Source: Verrucomicrobiota bacterium (GTDB taxonomy: Bacteria > Verrucomicrobiota > Verrucomicrobiia > Opitutales > Opitutaceae). From it: a stretch of 58,348 nt of DNA. Of this stretch, positions 17,826 through 26,559 are shown piece after piece (position 1 is the stretch's first letter; each line of letters begins with the position of its first letter). The position numbers and the translations under genes are program-made. The stretch covers positions 1 through 58,348 of the forward strand of contig JACRQG010000042.1 in assembly GCA_016222805.1 (NCBI GenBank). Reading direction: 5' to 3'. The notes under the pieces were generated by a model. It made no database searches, was not told the origin of the DNA, and saw only the letters and a program-made list of their open reading frames with translations.

Positions 17826-19595
17826 ATGGACGCAGAAATTCTGTCACCTCAACGGCCAAAAGAGCCACTTACCGGTGCCATGTCCCTTTTCCGCGCTCCC
17901 GCTTCCCCCGCCGTCGATGACGCCGGGCTCGTCAGTTCCACCCTCGCCGGTGACCGCGATGCCTACGGGCAAATCGTCCGACGTTACCAGTCGCTGATCT
18001 GCGCCATCACCTACAGCGGCACCGGCAACCTGGCGCAGAGCCGCGATCTCGCCCAGGAGACCTTTGTCACGGGCTGGCGGCGCCTCCGCGAACTCCGCGA
18101 CCCCGCGAGCGTCCGTGCCTGGCTCTGCGGCATCGCCCGAAACCTCGTCAGCCACTCCCACCGCCAGGCCGCCCGCGAGCCCGCCGCGATTGGCGAATCC
18201 CTCGACCCGACCCACCCGCTCGCCACCGGCGAGAACTCCCCTTCGGACGAAACCATCCGGCAGGAGGAGGAAGCGCTGCTCTGGCGGGCCCTCGGGGGCC
18301 TGCCCGAAACCTATCGCGAGCCGCTGGTCCTCTACTATCGCGAACACCACTCGATTGCCCAGGTCGCCCGCGCCCTCGACTTGAGCGAGGACGCGGTAAA
18401 GCAGCGGCTGTCCCGCGGCCGGACCCTGCTGCAGGAGCGGATGGTCGCGTTCATCGAAGGGACACTGGAGAAGACCCGACCGGGAAACGCCTTCACCGGA
18501 GCGGTCCTTTCCGCGCTGCCGGTCCTCGCCCCCGGGCTCGCCGCGACCGGCGGGGTTTCGGCAGCCAAGGGAACCTCCGCGGCCAAGGCCGGAGGAGGCG
18601 GGCTCGGCGGACTCCTCTGGGGCGGACTCGTCCTCTTCGGTGGCCTGATCGGTTGGCAGATGCGCCCGACCGCGGCGCAGTCGGAGGTCGAACGTCGCTG
18701 GGCCGGGCACTTCTGGCGGTGCCTGCTGCTGATGACGGCTGCGGTGATCCTCCCTTCCCTCGCCCTCTTGCTCCTGGTTGGTCGACAGGCCTCATGGGTG
18801 CCCACCGCACTTTCCTACTACCTCATCGGCGGCTATGTCCTGCTAGCCGTGCCGTTCGGAATCTGGGCGTGGGAAAACCACCTCAGGGTTCGGGGCAAGG
18901 CGGGCGCGCCGCGATCGCCGCGTCGGTTGGTCGGCCTCTTCACGATGGCCGCCGCCCTGGCCGCCCTCGGCATCGGCGGCGCCCGATCCATCGGCTTCCC
19001 GAACGGCAGTTTGACGGACCTCTGGCTGCAAATCGTCTTCGCCCTCGCCGTCATGTTCCTGGCGATTGCGGGGTGGGAGCTCCACCAGCGACGGAACCGG
19101 GACGCCGTTCCCACCGGGACGTCCCAACTCCGCCCCCTGCCCGTGGTGTGGGTCACAGTGACCACCGGAGTGATGGTGCTGTTCCTCCTTCCGACCTTGT
19201 TCAGTGGTGGCCGGCGCGAGGTCATTTCGCCCGAAGCCGCCCGGCAACTTCTGGCGGCTCACCCCGAGGCTCGCGTCGTGGTCCAGGAATATGAAACCGG
19301 CCAGCGGCACCTCGCGATCACGGTGCGGACCGGAAACCATGAAACCCGCTACTTCTCCCGCCTGGAGCCGACTTCACTCGCCTGGCTGGCCGCGAACGGA
19401 AAGCGCTATGAGACGTTGCGCCAGGGCCAGGACTTCGAACGGCTCGGTTCGGCGGGACGCTCCCTCCTGCTCCTGGCCGTCGTGACGACGGTGGCCGGAA
19501 TGGTGCTGATCGTCCACGCATGGTGGAACCGCCGCCGGGCGTCCTTCCCCTCCTCCTTGCCTATTCCATCAGGTAAAACGGATTCGGCAGCTTAA
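17826..19595 (+). CDS. ECF-type RNA polymerase sigma factor fused to a polytopic membrane domain
   Basis: 589 residues from the ATG at 17826 (AGGAG just upstream); an ATG at 17880 is an alternative. Residues about 38-110 are sigma region 2 (DAYGQIVRRYQ, QETFVTGWRRL) and about 145-205 are sigma region 4, with a helix-turn-helix around HSIAQVARALDLSEDAVKQR. A Gly/Ala-rich linker (235-262) leads to seven predicted helices at about 259-279, 296-318, 327-348, 367-385, 398-418, 438-460 and 546-567. A soluble segment of about 85 residues (461-545) sits between the last two. The membrane part may hold the sigma factor inactive until a signal arrives. No separate anti-sigma gene is adjacent. The 3' end overlaps the convergent phosphatase gene by 35 bp. 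Confidence 0.9.
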   Translation: MDAEILSPQRPKEPLTGAMSLFRAPASPAVDDAGLVSSTLAGDRDAYGQIVRRYQSLICAITYSGTGNLAQSRDLAQETFVTGWRRLRELRDPASVRAWLCGIARNLVSHSHRQAAREPAAIGESLDPTHPLATGENSPSDETIRQEEEALLWRALGGLPETYREPLVLYYREHHSIAQVARALDLSEDAVKQRLSRGRTLLQERMVAFIEGTLEKTRPGNAFTGAVLSALPVLAPGLAATGGVSAAKGTSAAKAGGGGLGGLLWGGLVLFGGLIGWQMRPTAAQSEVERRWAGHFWRCLLLMTAAVILPSLALLLLVGRQASWVPTALSYYLIGGYVLLAVPFGIWAWENHLRVRGKAGAPRSPRRLVGLFTMAAALAALGIGGARSIGFPNGSLTDLWLQIVFALAVMFLAIAGWELHQRRNRDAVPTGTSQLRPLPVVWVTVTTGVMVLFLLPTLFSGGRREVISPEAARQLLAAHPEARVVVQEYETGQRHLAITVRTGNHETRYFSRLEPTSLAWLAANGKRYETLRQGQDFERLGSAGRSLLLLAVVTTVAGMVLIVHAWWNRRRASFPSSLPIPSGKTDSAA

Positions 19596-20235
19596 AGGTC
19601 CGCTCCGCAAACCCGCCCGCCAGGTCAGTTTCCTGATCGCCAATGTTTGCGATGATGACCTTCCCCTGCGCGGCCAGCGCCCGGCGTTGTGCGGTCTTGA
19701 AATCGGCACTGCTGTCCGAGCCGTCGTTCGGCTGGCAGAGGAGCTGCGTGTAGTCCCCGCACGCGACGGCGCGCAGATTCCGCTCGGTACCGGCGCGGTC
19801 CCGCTCCCTTCGCCCGGTGATCAGCACCACCTCGAGTCCGGCACGGCGCGCAGCCCGCAGCACCTCCCGCACGGGCTCGATCGCCGGCGCCCGCGCCTCC
19901 TCCACCCATTGCCGCCAGGCCGCCGGCACATAGCCGAAGTCCTGGGCCAGGAAGTACGCCCAGTTCGAGAGGAGCGTCTCGTCGACGTCGAACACCACTG
20001 TCAGCCCGGCGCCACCCTGGGCCGCCCGCCGCTCCACCCACTCCTGGGCCTGTCGCGCCACCGCAGCGACATCCCGCTGATAATCGCCGCGATCGAAGTA
20101 GGCCCGCACCTCCCGCTTGGCGATCTGCAGGTTGCGCGGCTCGGCCGTCGCCACCCCCGCACATCCGGCCAGCGCACCGCCGCAGGCCGCCAGCAGCAGG
20201 GCCAGTCCGCCGCGTCCCCAGTGCCGAATCGCCAT
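19561..20235 (-). CDS. HAD-superfamily acid phosphatase lipoprotein (class B/IIIB type)
   Basis: 224 residues. The ATG at 20235 begins a lipoprotein signal ending in the lipobox LAGC (Cys25), so the protein is likely anchored to a membrane and faces the periplasm. The HAD nucleophile motif is VVFDVDETLLS with Asp83 and Asp85. Motif II is VVLITGR and the late acidic motif is NIGDQETDL. This is the pattern of the plasma-membrane acid phosphatase family (HAD IIIB). It probably releases phosphate from small organic esters. It converges on the sigma factor gene with a 35-bp overlap at the 3' ends. Confidence 0.9.
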   Translation of the reverse strand: MAIRHWGRGGLALLLAACGGALAGCAGVATAEPRNLQIAKREVRAYFDRGDYQRDVAAVARQAQEWVERRAAQGGAGLTVVFDVDETLLSNWAYFLAQDFGYVPAAWRQWVEEARAPAIEPVREVLRAARRAGLEVVLITGRRERDRAGTERNLRAVACGDYTQLLCQPNDGSDSSADFKTAQRRALAAQGKVIIANIGDQETDLAGGFAERTFKLPNPFYLME

Positions 20236-20382
20236 CGGTTCACCGGAAGGTCGAGTAATCCGAACCCTCGGCCGGATGTCCGCCGGGAACCTCCCAGCGC
20301 AACGCAGACGTCGCGCCCAGCGGACGGGAAGGAACAGGAGTTGGGGCCGCGGAATCGATACCATCACGTTCTCGCGCCCCCG

Positions 20383-21288
20383 CTACTTCGCCACCACCCG
20401 CGGATCGGCCGCCTCGGTCACTTTCGCACCAAAGGCCCAGATCTGCCGCAGCTCCGGCAGCGCGCGGAGGTGGCCTACGCCCGCATCGTCCACGCTGGTG
20501 TCGGTCAGGTTCAGGCGCTCCAGTCGACGCAACGGCTGCAGGCGCGCGAGACCGGCCGAGGTGACGCCCGTGCGCGTCAGATCCAGCGCGCGCAGGTTGG
20601 TCCACTGCGCCACCGCGCCGAGTCCCGCATCCGTCACGCGCGTGCGCGCCAGCTCCGCTTCCACGATCAGGTCGGCGACCGGCGCGAGTTTCGCCAGTGC
20701 GGCATCGTCACACCGGGCCGGGGAGCTCGCGGTCCGCAGGATCAAGCCGTCCGTCGGCACCTGGGACCGAGGCAGGAGGCGCACTCCGAGCGCCTGCTCC
20801 AACGCCGTGATCTGCGCTGCCCGCGACGTCCAGTCCGGAGCCAGCGCCTCGGCGATGGCTTTCGGACGAGCCAGGGGCGGGGCCCCAGGGAAGTCCGCCA
20901 TCACTTTTTCCGCTGAAGCACCGCCGGCGATCCACAGTTCGATGTTCTTGATCTCCTCGCGCGACAGGAGCGGCTTGCCGTCGGAAGGCATGACCTCCTC
21001 CTCGGTCGCGGGGAGTGTGATCCGGCGGTACAACTCGCTGCCCTTGGGATCACCGGGCTTCACGATCGCCCCGGACTCCGCTCCTATCATCACCCATTCG
21101 AAGGAATCCACCCGCAAGCCCGCCTTCTTCTTCTCCGGACCGTGACAGACCACGCAGTGCCGATCCATGATCGGAGCGATACGAGCCTGGTAGAAGGTCG
21201 TTTCGGCCCGCACCGCGGAACCCAGGGCGAACCCGCCCACCAGCGCCACCAGCCAACGCCAGCCAGGCCGGCCCTTGGCGCCGGTCAT
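20383..21288 (-). CDS. PSCyt1-type cytochrome c domain protein with leucine-rich repeats
   Basis: 301 residues from the ATG at 21288, which starts a signal peptide (about 1-28). A haem-attachment site CVVCH is at 45-49 in the context IMDRHCVVCHGPEKKKAGL, the hallmark of planctomycete-type cytochrome C domains. Residues about 190-295 carry leucine-rich repeats of the form LRALDLTRTGVTSAGLARLQPL. The combination is a short single-haem periplasmic protein with a protein-binding tail. It lies behind the DUF1501 gene with a palindromic element between them (157-bp gap), so co-transcription is uncertain. The function is unknown; electron transfer or scaffold roles are inferences. Confidence 0.85.
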   Translation of the reverse strand: MTGAKGRPGWRWLVALVGGFALGSAVRAETTFYQARIAPIMDRHCVVCHGPEKKKAGLRVDSFEWVMIGAESGAIVKPGDPKGSELYRRITLPATEEEVMPSDGKPLLSREEIKNIELWIAGGASAEKVMADFPGAPPLARPKAIAEALAPDWTSRAAQITALEQALGVRLLPRSQVPTDGLILRTASSPARCDDAALAKLAPVADLIVEAELARTRVTDAGLGAVAQWTNLRALDLTRTGVTSAGLARLQPLRRLERLNLTDTSVDDAGVGHLRALPELRQIWAFGAKVTEAADPRVVAK

Positions 21289-21310
21289 CACCCCGGGCCT
21301 CCTTTGCCCC

Positions 21311-21390
21311 TGTAGGCGGGGCGACCCCGCCCCGCGGGAATCAGTCTCGATCGGCTCCGGCCAACGCGCGACGAGGTCGTCGCGCCCACA
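21311..21390. repeat. TGTAG-type palindromic element
   Basis: The element starts TGTAGGCGGGGCGACC and ends with CGTCGCGCCCACA, giving imperfect inverted ends about 80 bp apart. It fills the gap between the DUF1501 gene and the cytochrome/leucine-rich-repeat gene. Confidence 0.7.
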
Positions 21391-21445
21391 GGAATCCGTT
21401 CGTGAAACCTCCCCGGTCTCCATTCGCGCCGGACCTGCTCTCTCG

Positions 21446-23005
21446 CTACGCCAGGATCGCATCGATGACCTGGGCCGGCAGCACGCCGGTGAGACGCGAG
21501 TCGAGGCCGCCGAACTTGACGCTGAGCCGGTTGTGATCGAGGCCGAAGAGGTGGAGGATGGTCGCATGGAGATCCCGGATATGCACCGGGTCTTTCACGA
21601 TGTTGTAGGAGAAGTCGTCGGTTTCACCGAAGGTGGTGCCGGGTTTGATGCCGCCGCCGGCCATCCACATGCTGAAGCAGCGCGGATGATGGTCCCGACC
21701 GTAGTTTTCCGCGGTCAGGGTCCCCTGGGAGTAGCAGGTGCGGCCGAACTCGCCGCCCCAGATCACCAGGGTGTCGTCGAGCAGGCCCCGCCGCTTCAGG
21801 TCGGTGAGCAGCGCATAGGTCGGCTGGTCGGATTCCTCCGCCATCAGCCGGATGTTCTTGGGCAGGTTGCTGTGCTGATCCCAGCTCCGGAGGAAGATCT
21901 GCGTGAACCGCACGCCGCGCTCCGCGAGCCGCCGTGCCATCAGGCAGTTGTAGGCGTAGGTGCCCGGTTCCTTCGCCTTCGGCCCGTAGAGATCCCACGT
22001 GGACGCCGGTTCGTTCGAAAAATCCGTCAACTCCGGGACCGAGGTCTGCATCCGGAAGGCCATCTCGTACTGGTGGATTCGCGCGTTGATTTCCGGATCG
22101 CCGACCCGCTCGAAGAGCTGGCGATTGAGGTCATTGACCCCGCTGATCATCGCCCGGCGTACGTCGCCATCGATGCCCTTCGGGTTGTTGAGGTGCAGCA
22201 CCGGATCGCTGCCCGCGCGCAGCGCCACCGCGGCGTGCTCCGGGGAAAGGAAGCCCGACGACCAGAGGCGATTCGACAGCGCCTGGACGTTGGTGCGATG
22301 CGGCATCTTCGAGGTCATCACCACGAAAGTCGGCAGTTCCTCGTTGATCGCGCCCAGGCCGTACGACAGCCACGAGCCAAGCGAGGGCCGGCCCGGGAAC
22401 ATGTTGCCGGTCGTGATCTGCAGAATCGCCGGCTCGTGGTTGATCGCCTCGGTGTGCAGCGACTTCAGGATGCAGAGTTCGTCGACGACCTTCGCGGTAT
22501 GCGGAAACAGCTCCGACACCCAGTGCCCGGCCTTTCCGTGCTGGGCGAACTTGTAGATGCTGGGCGCAATTGGGAAACGCGCCTGGCTCGCAGTCATGCC
22601 GGTGAGCACCTGGCCGCCGCGCACCGACTCCGGCAGGTCCTTGTCGACCATGTCGTAGAGCATGGGCTTGTAGTCCCAGGTCTCGAACTGCGACGGCGAG
22701 CCCGCCATGAAGAGGTAGATCGCGCGTTTCGCCTTCGGCGCGAAGTTGGGCACCAGCGCCGGACGCGTCGCCATCGCGGACTCGGCCGCCTGGGCGACTC
22801 CGTTTCGGCCGAGCAAGGTCGCGAGGCCCGCCCAACCCAGGGCCTGGACTCCCTTGCCGAGGAACTGCCGGCGCGTTTCCAGGCGAAGCCACTCCCGCTT
22901 CAGGCCGAGCGGCACGTGCGGCAGGTCCCAGACGGTCGGGTGTTCTCCGCAATGATCCGAACAAAGATCGTGATCGCGGGCGAAGGGGTTATCGTTCGGT
23001 GTCAT
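21446..23005 (-). CDS. DUF1501 family protein (alkaline-phosphatase-like fold), Tat-exported
   Basis: 519 residues from the ATG at 23005, which overlaps the stop of the upstream PSCyt/PSD1 gene by ATGA. The N-terminus carries a HPTVWDLPHVPLG lead and then a Tat-like signal TRRQFLGKGVQALGWAG at about 45-61. DUF1501 hallmarks are PKAKRAIYLFMAGSPSQFETWDYKP, VIWGGEFGRT, and the end block GRDHHPRCFSMWMAGGG...DDFSYNIVKDPVHIRDLHAT. The domain is related to the sulfatase/alkaline phosphatase superfamily but its activity is not established. The coupling to a PSCyt/PSD1 gene is the usual arrangement. Since that upstream gene carries a premature stop, translation of this one may be reduced. Confidence 0.9.
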   Translation of the reverse strand: MTPNDNPFARDHDLCSDHCGEHPTVWDLPHVPLGLKREWLRLETRRQFLGKGVQALGWAGLATLLGRNGVAQAAESAMATRPALVPNFAPKAKRAIYLFMAGSPSQFETWDYKPMLYDMVDKDLPESVRGGQVLTGMTASQARFPIAPSIYKFAQHGKAGHWVSELFPHTAKVVDELCILKSLHTEAINHEPAILQITTGNMFPGRPSLGSWLSYGLGAINEELPTFVVMTSKMPHRTNVQALSNRLWSSGFLSPEHAAVALRAGSDPVLHLNNPKGIDGDVRRAMISGVNDLNRQLFERVGDPEINARIHQYEMAFRMQTSVPELTDFSNEPASTWDLYGPKAKEPGTYAYNCLMARRLAERGVRFTQIFLRSWDQHSNLPKNIRLMAEESDQPTYALLTDLKRRGLLDDTLVIWGGEFGRTCYSQGTLTAENYGRDHHPRCFSMWMAGGGIKPGTTFGETDDFSYNIVKDPVHIRDLHATILHLFGLDHNRLSVKFGGLDSRLTGVLPAQVIDAILA

Positions 23006-26000
23006 TTCGTCAGGAACTCGTCGAGATTGAGGAACTGGCTCGCCACCAGGGTCCACTGGGCGACCTCCGCCGGGGCGAGGGCCGGATCGGGCTTCGACTC
23101 ACCGACCGCGAGCAGCGCGGCCGCCGCCGCCGGGTCCGCGGCGTACTTGGTGCGGAACGCTTCCGCGGACTTCACCAGGGCCGCGCCTTCCCGCGGGGTG
23201 AGCGGCCGGGCCAGCGTGGCCCGCGCGAGGAACTCGAGCCGTTGCTCCATCCGGCCACCCGCCTGCAAGGCCCGTTCGCCGAGCTTGCGCGCCGCCTCGA
23301 CCCATTGCGGGTCGTTCATCGTCACGAACGCCTGCAGCGGCGTGTTGGTGCGGGCGCGACGGGTGCAGACCACCTCCCGCGAGGTGGCGTCGAAGGTCTC
23401 CAGGCTCGCCGGGGGCGACGCGCGCTTCCAAAACGTGTACACGCTGCGGCGGTAGAGGCCCTCCCCTTTGTCGGGGACGTAGGTCTTGGTGTTCGACTCC
23501 GGCATCGCCACCTCCTCCCAGATCCCCGGTGGCTGGTAAGGTTTCACCGAGGGGCCGCCGATCTTCTCGACGAGCAGGCCGGCCGCCGCCAGCGCGCTGT
23601 CGCGCAGCATCTCGCCGTCCATCCGGTACCGGGGGCCGCGCCCCAGCAGCTTGTTGCCCGGGTCCTTCGCCAACTGCGCGGCAGTGGCGGACGCCGATTG
23701 CCGGTACGTCGCGGAGGTCACGAGCAGGCGGTAGAACTTCTTCACGTCCCAGCCGCTCTCGCGAAATTCCACCGCCAGCCAGTCGAGCAGCTCCGGGTGC
23801 GAAGGCCGGTCGCCCATGACCCCGAGGTCACCCGCGGATTCAACCAACCCCCGTCCAAAAACCTCCTGCCAGATGCGATTGACCGACACGCGCGCCATCA
23901 GCGGCTGCTCGGCGGAAAGCAGCCACTCCGCCAGCCCGCGGCGGTTGCGCGGCGCGCCGGCGGGCCAGTTCGACAGGAACCGCGGCACCCCCGGCTCCAC
24001 GCGCTCGAGGCGCGCGTAATAGTCGCCGCGCTTCAGGATGTCCGAATACGCGGGCGTGGTCTTTTCGATCGCAATCAGCGACGCCGGCCCGTCCCGGGTC
24101 AGGGCCTCGAAGGCGGTGTCGTGCGCCGCGACTGCCGAGGCCAGGCTGATTGTCTCGGCGTCCTTCTCCCCGAGGTAGAACCGATCCGCCGCCACGAACT
24201 TCGCGTCCGTCGTCCACTTCCGCGGATCCGGCTGCCGCGCCACGATCTCCGCCGCCAGATCCTCGAAAGGCAGCCGCGCCACTTCGTCCGCCGCCAGCGC
24301 CCGCCGGTAGATCCGGACGTCCTGGAATCGCGTCTCGCGCATCGGGTTGAAGTCGTCGCGCCGGCCCACGTGGGTCGCGGCGTCGGTGCGAATCGAATCC
24401 TTTGGCCCCAGGGTATCGAGCCGCACTTCCACCTCGGCCGGCTTGCCGTTGAGGTAGAGCTTCACGCCCGCGTCCTTGCGGGAACCGTCTTAGGTGAAGA
24501 AGACGTGCACCCACTCGTCGCGGAGCAGCTGCCCGGGTTTCGACACCACCTGGATCCCGCGCTTTGGGGCCGGGGCCGCCGGGGCGATCCGTTTCGCTCC
24601 CTTCTTGGGGGCCGGCCGGCTCGTCACCGCGTCCACGGTCTCCGCGATCGCCGCCGGATCTTCCGCGTTCGCCGGCACGAGGTTGACGAGAATCTGCAGG
24701 CCTTCCTGAGATACATCCCATCCGGCGCCGCCCCGGCGCTTGGCGTCGCCCATGCGGGCAAGCAGCGAACCGTTGCCAGTGCCGGTCCGCACCCCGCCGC
24801 CCGGCTTCGCCCGGAGCATGATCCACCCGCCGGCGGAGAACTTGTCCCCGGCGTCGTAGTCGGCGCAGTCGCCGAGGTTGAGCCGCGTGTGGATGTCCAT
24901 CCGCATCGAGGGCCAGAGCCAGGAGTTCTCGCCCCAGATCAGCGGATTGGTGTCGGCCTTGAATTCCTTCACCTTGGCGCCCGGAGCGCTGTTGCGCACG
25001 ACGTCGCCCTTGCCCTCGTCAAACCGCAGCCGCACCTCCAGGCCGTCGGTCGCCACCGGCTTCGGTTTCACGCCGGTCGCAAGCCACGCGGCCGTCAGCT
25101 CCCGGGCCCGCGCGCGCCGGGCATCGAGTTTCTCCTGCACCGCGGCACGCGACTGCAGGACAAACTCCGCCGCGGCCCGGGTCTCCTCCTTCGGCAGGCG
25201 CAGCACCGGCGGCGGCTCCGCGATGTTGAGGTCCCACGGTTTCTCCAGCGTGTTGCCGAGGAACGCCGCGAGACCGTAGAAGTCGCGCATCGTCATCGGA
25301 TCGAACTTGTGATCGTGGCAGGCCGCGCAGCCGGTGGTCAGGCCGAGAAACGTGGCGCCGAAGGCCTCGACGCGGTCGCGGGTCTGGTTGACGAAGACCT
25401 CCTCGGTAATCGTGCCGCCCTCGTTGGTCGTCATGTTGCACCGCATGAAGCCCGTGGCGACGAGCTGGTCGATCGAGCGGGCCGGCAGGAGGTCGCCGGC
25501 CAGCTGCTCGCGCACGAAGTCATCGAAGCGCTTGTTGCTGTTGAAGGCGCGGATCACGTAGTCGCGGTAGGGCCAGATCGCGCGGTAGTTGTCGAAGTGG
25601 ATTCCGTGGGTGTCGGCGTAGCGCACGTAATCGAGCCAGTACCGCGCCCGGTGCTCGCCAAAGCGCGGGTTCGCGAGGAGGCGGTCGACCGCCTTTTCGT
25701 AGGCGTCGGCCGAGCGATCCGCCACGAAGGCGTCGACTTCCTCCGGAGTCGGGATGACCCCGGTCAGGTCCAGCGCCACCCGGCGGTAAAGGCTCCGCCG
25801 GTCCGCCTCGGCGGAGGGTGCAAGCCCTTCGCGTTCCAGGCGCGCGAGGATGAAGGCGTCGATTGGGTTGCGCCCCCACGCCGGCCGCGCGGCGAGCACC
25901 GCCGGCAACGCCGGGCGCCGCGGGGCGAGGAAGGCCCAGTGCTCCTCGTACTCCGCTCCTTCGGCCACCCAGCGCCGCAGGAGCGCAATCTGGTCAGGGC

Positions 26001-26340
26001 GCAGGGTCTTGTGCGCCTCGGGCGGCGGCATCACCTTCTTCTCGTCCTTGGTCTCGATGCGCTGGATCAGCGGGCTTTCGTCCGGCTTGCCCGGCACAAT
26101 CGCCGGGCCGCCGTCCTTGCGTTTCGCGGTCGCATACTCGAAGCGATCCAGCCGCAACTCCGCCTTGCGCGACCCGGGGTCGAGGCCATGGCAGGCGTAG
26201 CAATGATCGGCCAGCAGGGGCTGGATGTGCTCGTTGAAGGAGAGTTTCGCCGGCGCCGCCGGCCGCGTCGGCGCTACCTGGGCGAACAGGGCGGCGACGG
26301 AAGCGACGGCAAAGCCGGGAACAAGAAAGCGGCGCAGCAT
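23002..26340 (-). pseudogene. PSCyt1-PSCyt2-LamG-PSD1 (DUF1549/DUF1553) protein interrupted by one in-frame TAA
   Basis: Read through, this is an 1112-residue protein from the ATG at 26340. It has a signal peptide, a first haem site CYACH (47-51), a DUF1549 region with a second haem site CAACH (338-342) and HDHKFDP, a LamG-like segment, and a DUF1553 C-terminus ending FLNLDEFLTK. A TAA at 24492-24490 (codon 617) falls inside WVHVFFT-stop-DGSRKDAG. Both sides are in the same frame and both are well preserved, so this is one nonsense change, most simply Tyr (TAC/TAT) to TAA. The intact paralogue at 28163-31270 shows the expected plan. The cause is either recent inactivation, a sequencing error, or readthrough. 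The end still overlaps the next start codon. Confidence 0.88.
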
Positions 26341-26455
26341 GGGGCGGGTGGGAAAGACCGCACGAGTGAAGGCATTCACCCGCGGAATTCAACCCGCGAC
26401 ATCAGGAATCGCGTTCAGCACCCGCGCGGCTCGTTGCCTCCCCCGCATCGAAGGA

Positions 26456-26557
26456 TGTAGGCGGGACGCCCTCGTCCCGCTCCCATCGTTCCGAACCTCT
26501 TACCACGCCAGCCGGGTCGACAGCGCAAGACCGCTGGGCGCGGTCGCCCCGCCCGCA
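26456..26557. repeat. TGTAG-type palindromic element
   Basis: The element starts TGTAGGCGGGACGCC and ends GCGGTCGCCCCGCCCGCA, about 102 bp in all. It occupies the gap between the start of the broken PSCyt/PSD1 gene and the end of the second DUF1501 gene, marking a likely boundary between two transcription units. Confidence 0.65.
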
Positions 26558-26559
26558 GC

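Noticed and set aside
24490-24492. Recoding of the stop as selenocysteine or pyrrolysine
   Set aside because: Those use TGA and TAG; this codon is TAA, and no special structure is evident after it.
22999-26460. 1153-codon plus-strand open frame over the broken PSCyt/PSD1 gene
   Set aside because: It is the antisense of a protein with recognisable haem and DUF1553 motifs; its own translation is Arg/His/Pro-rich with no domain.
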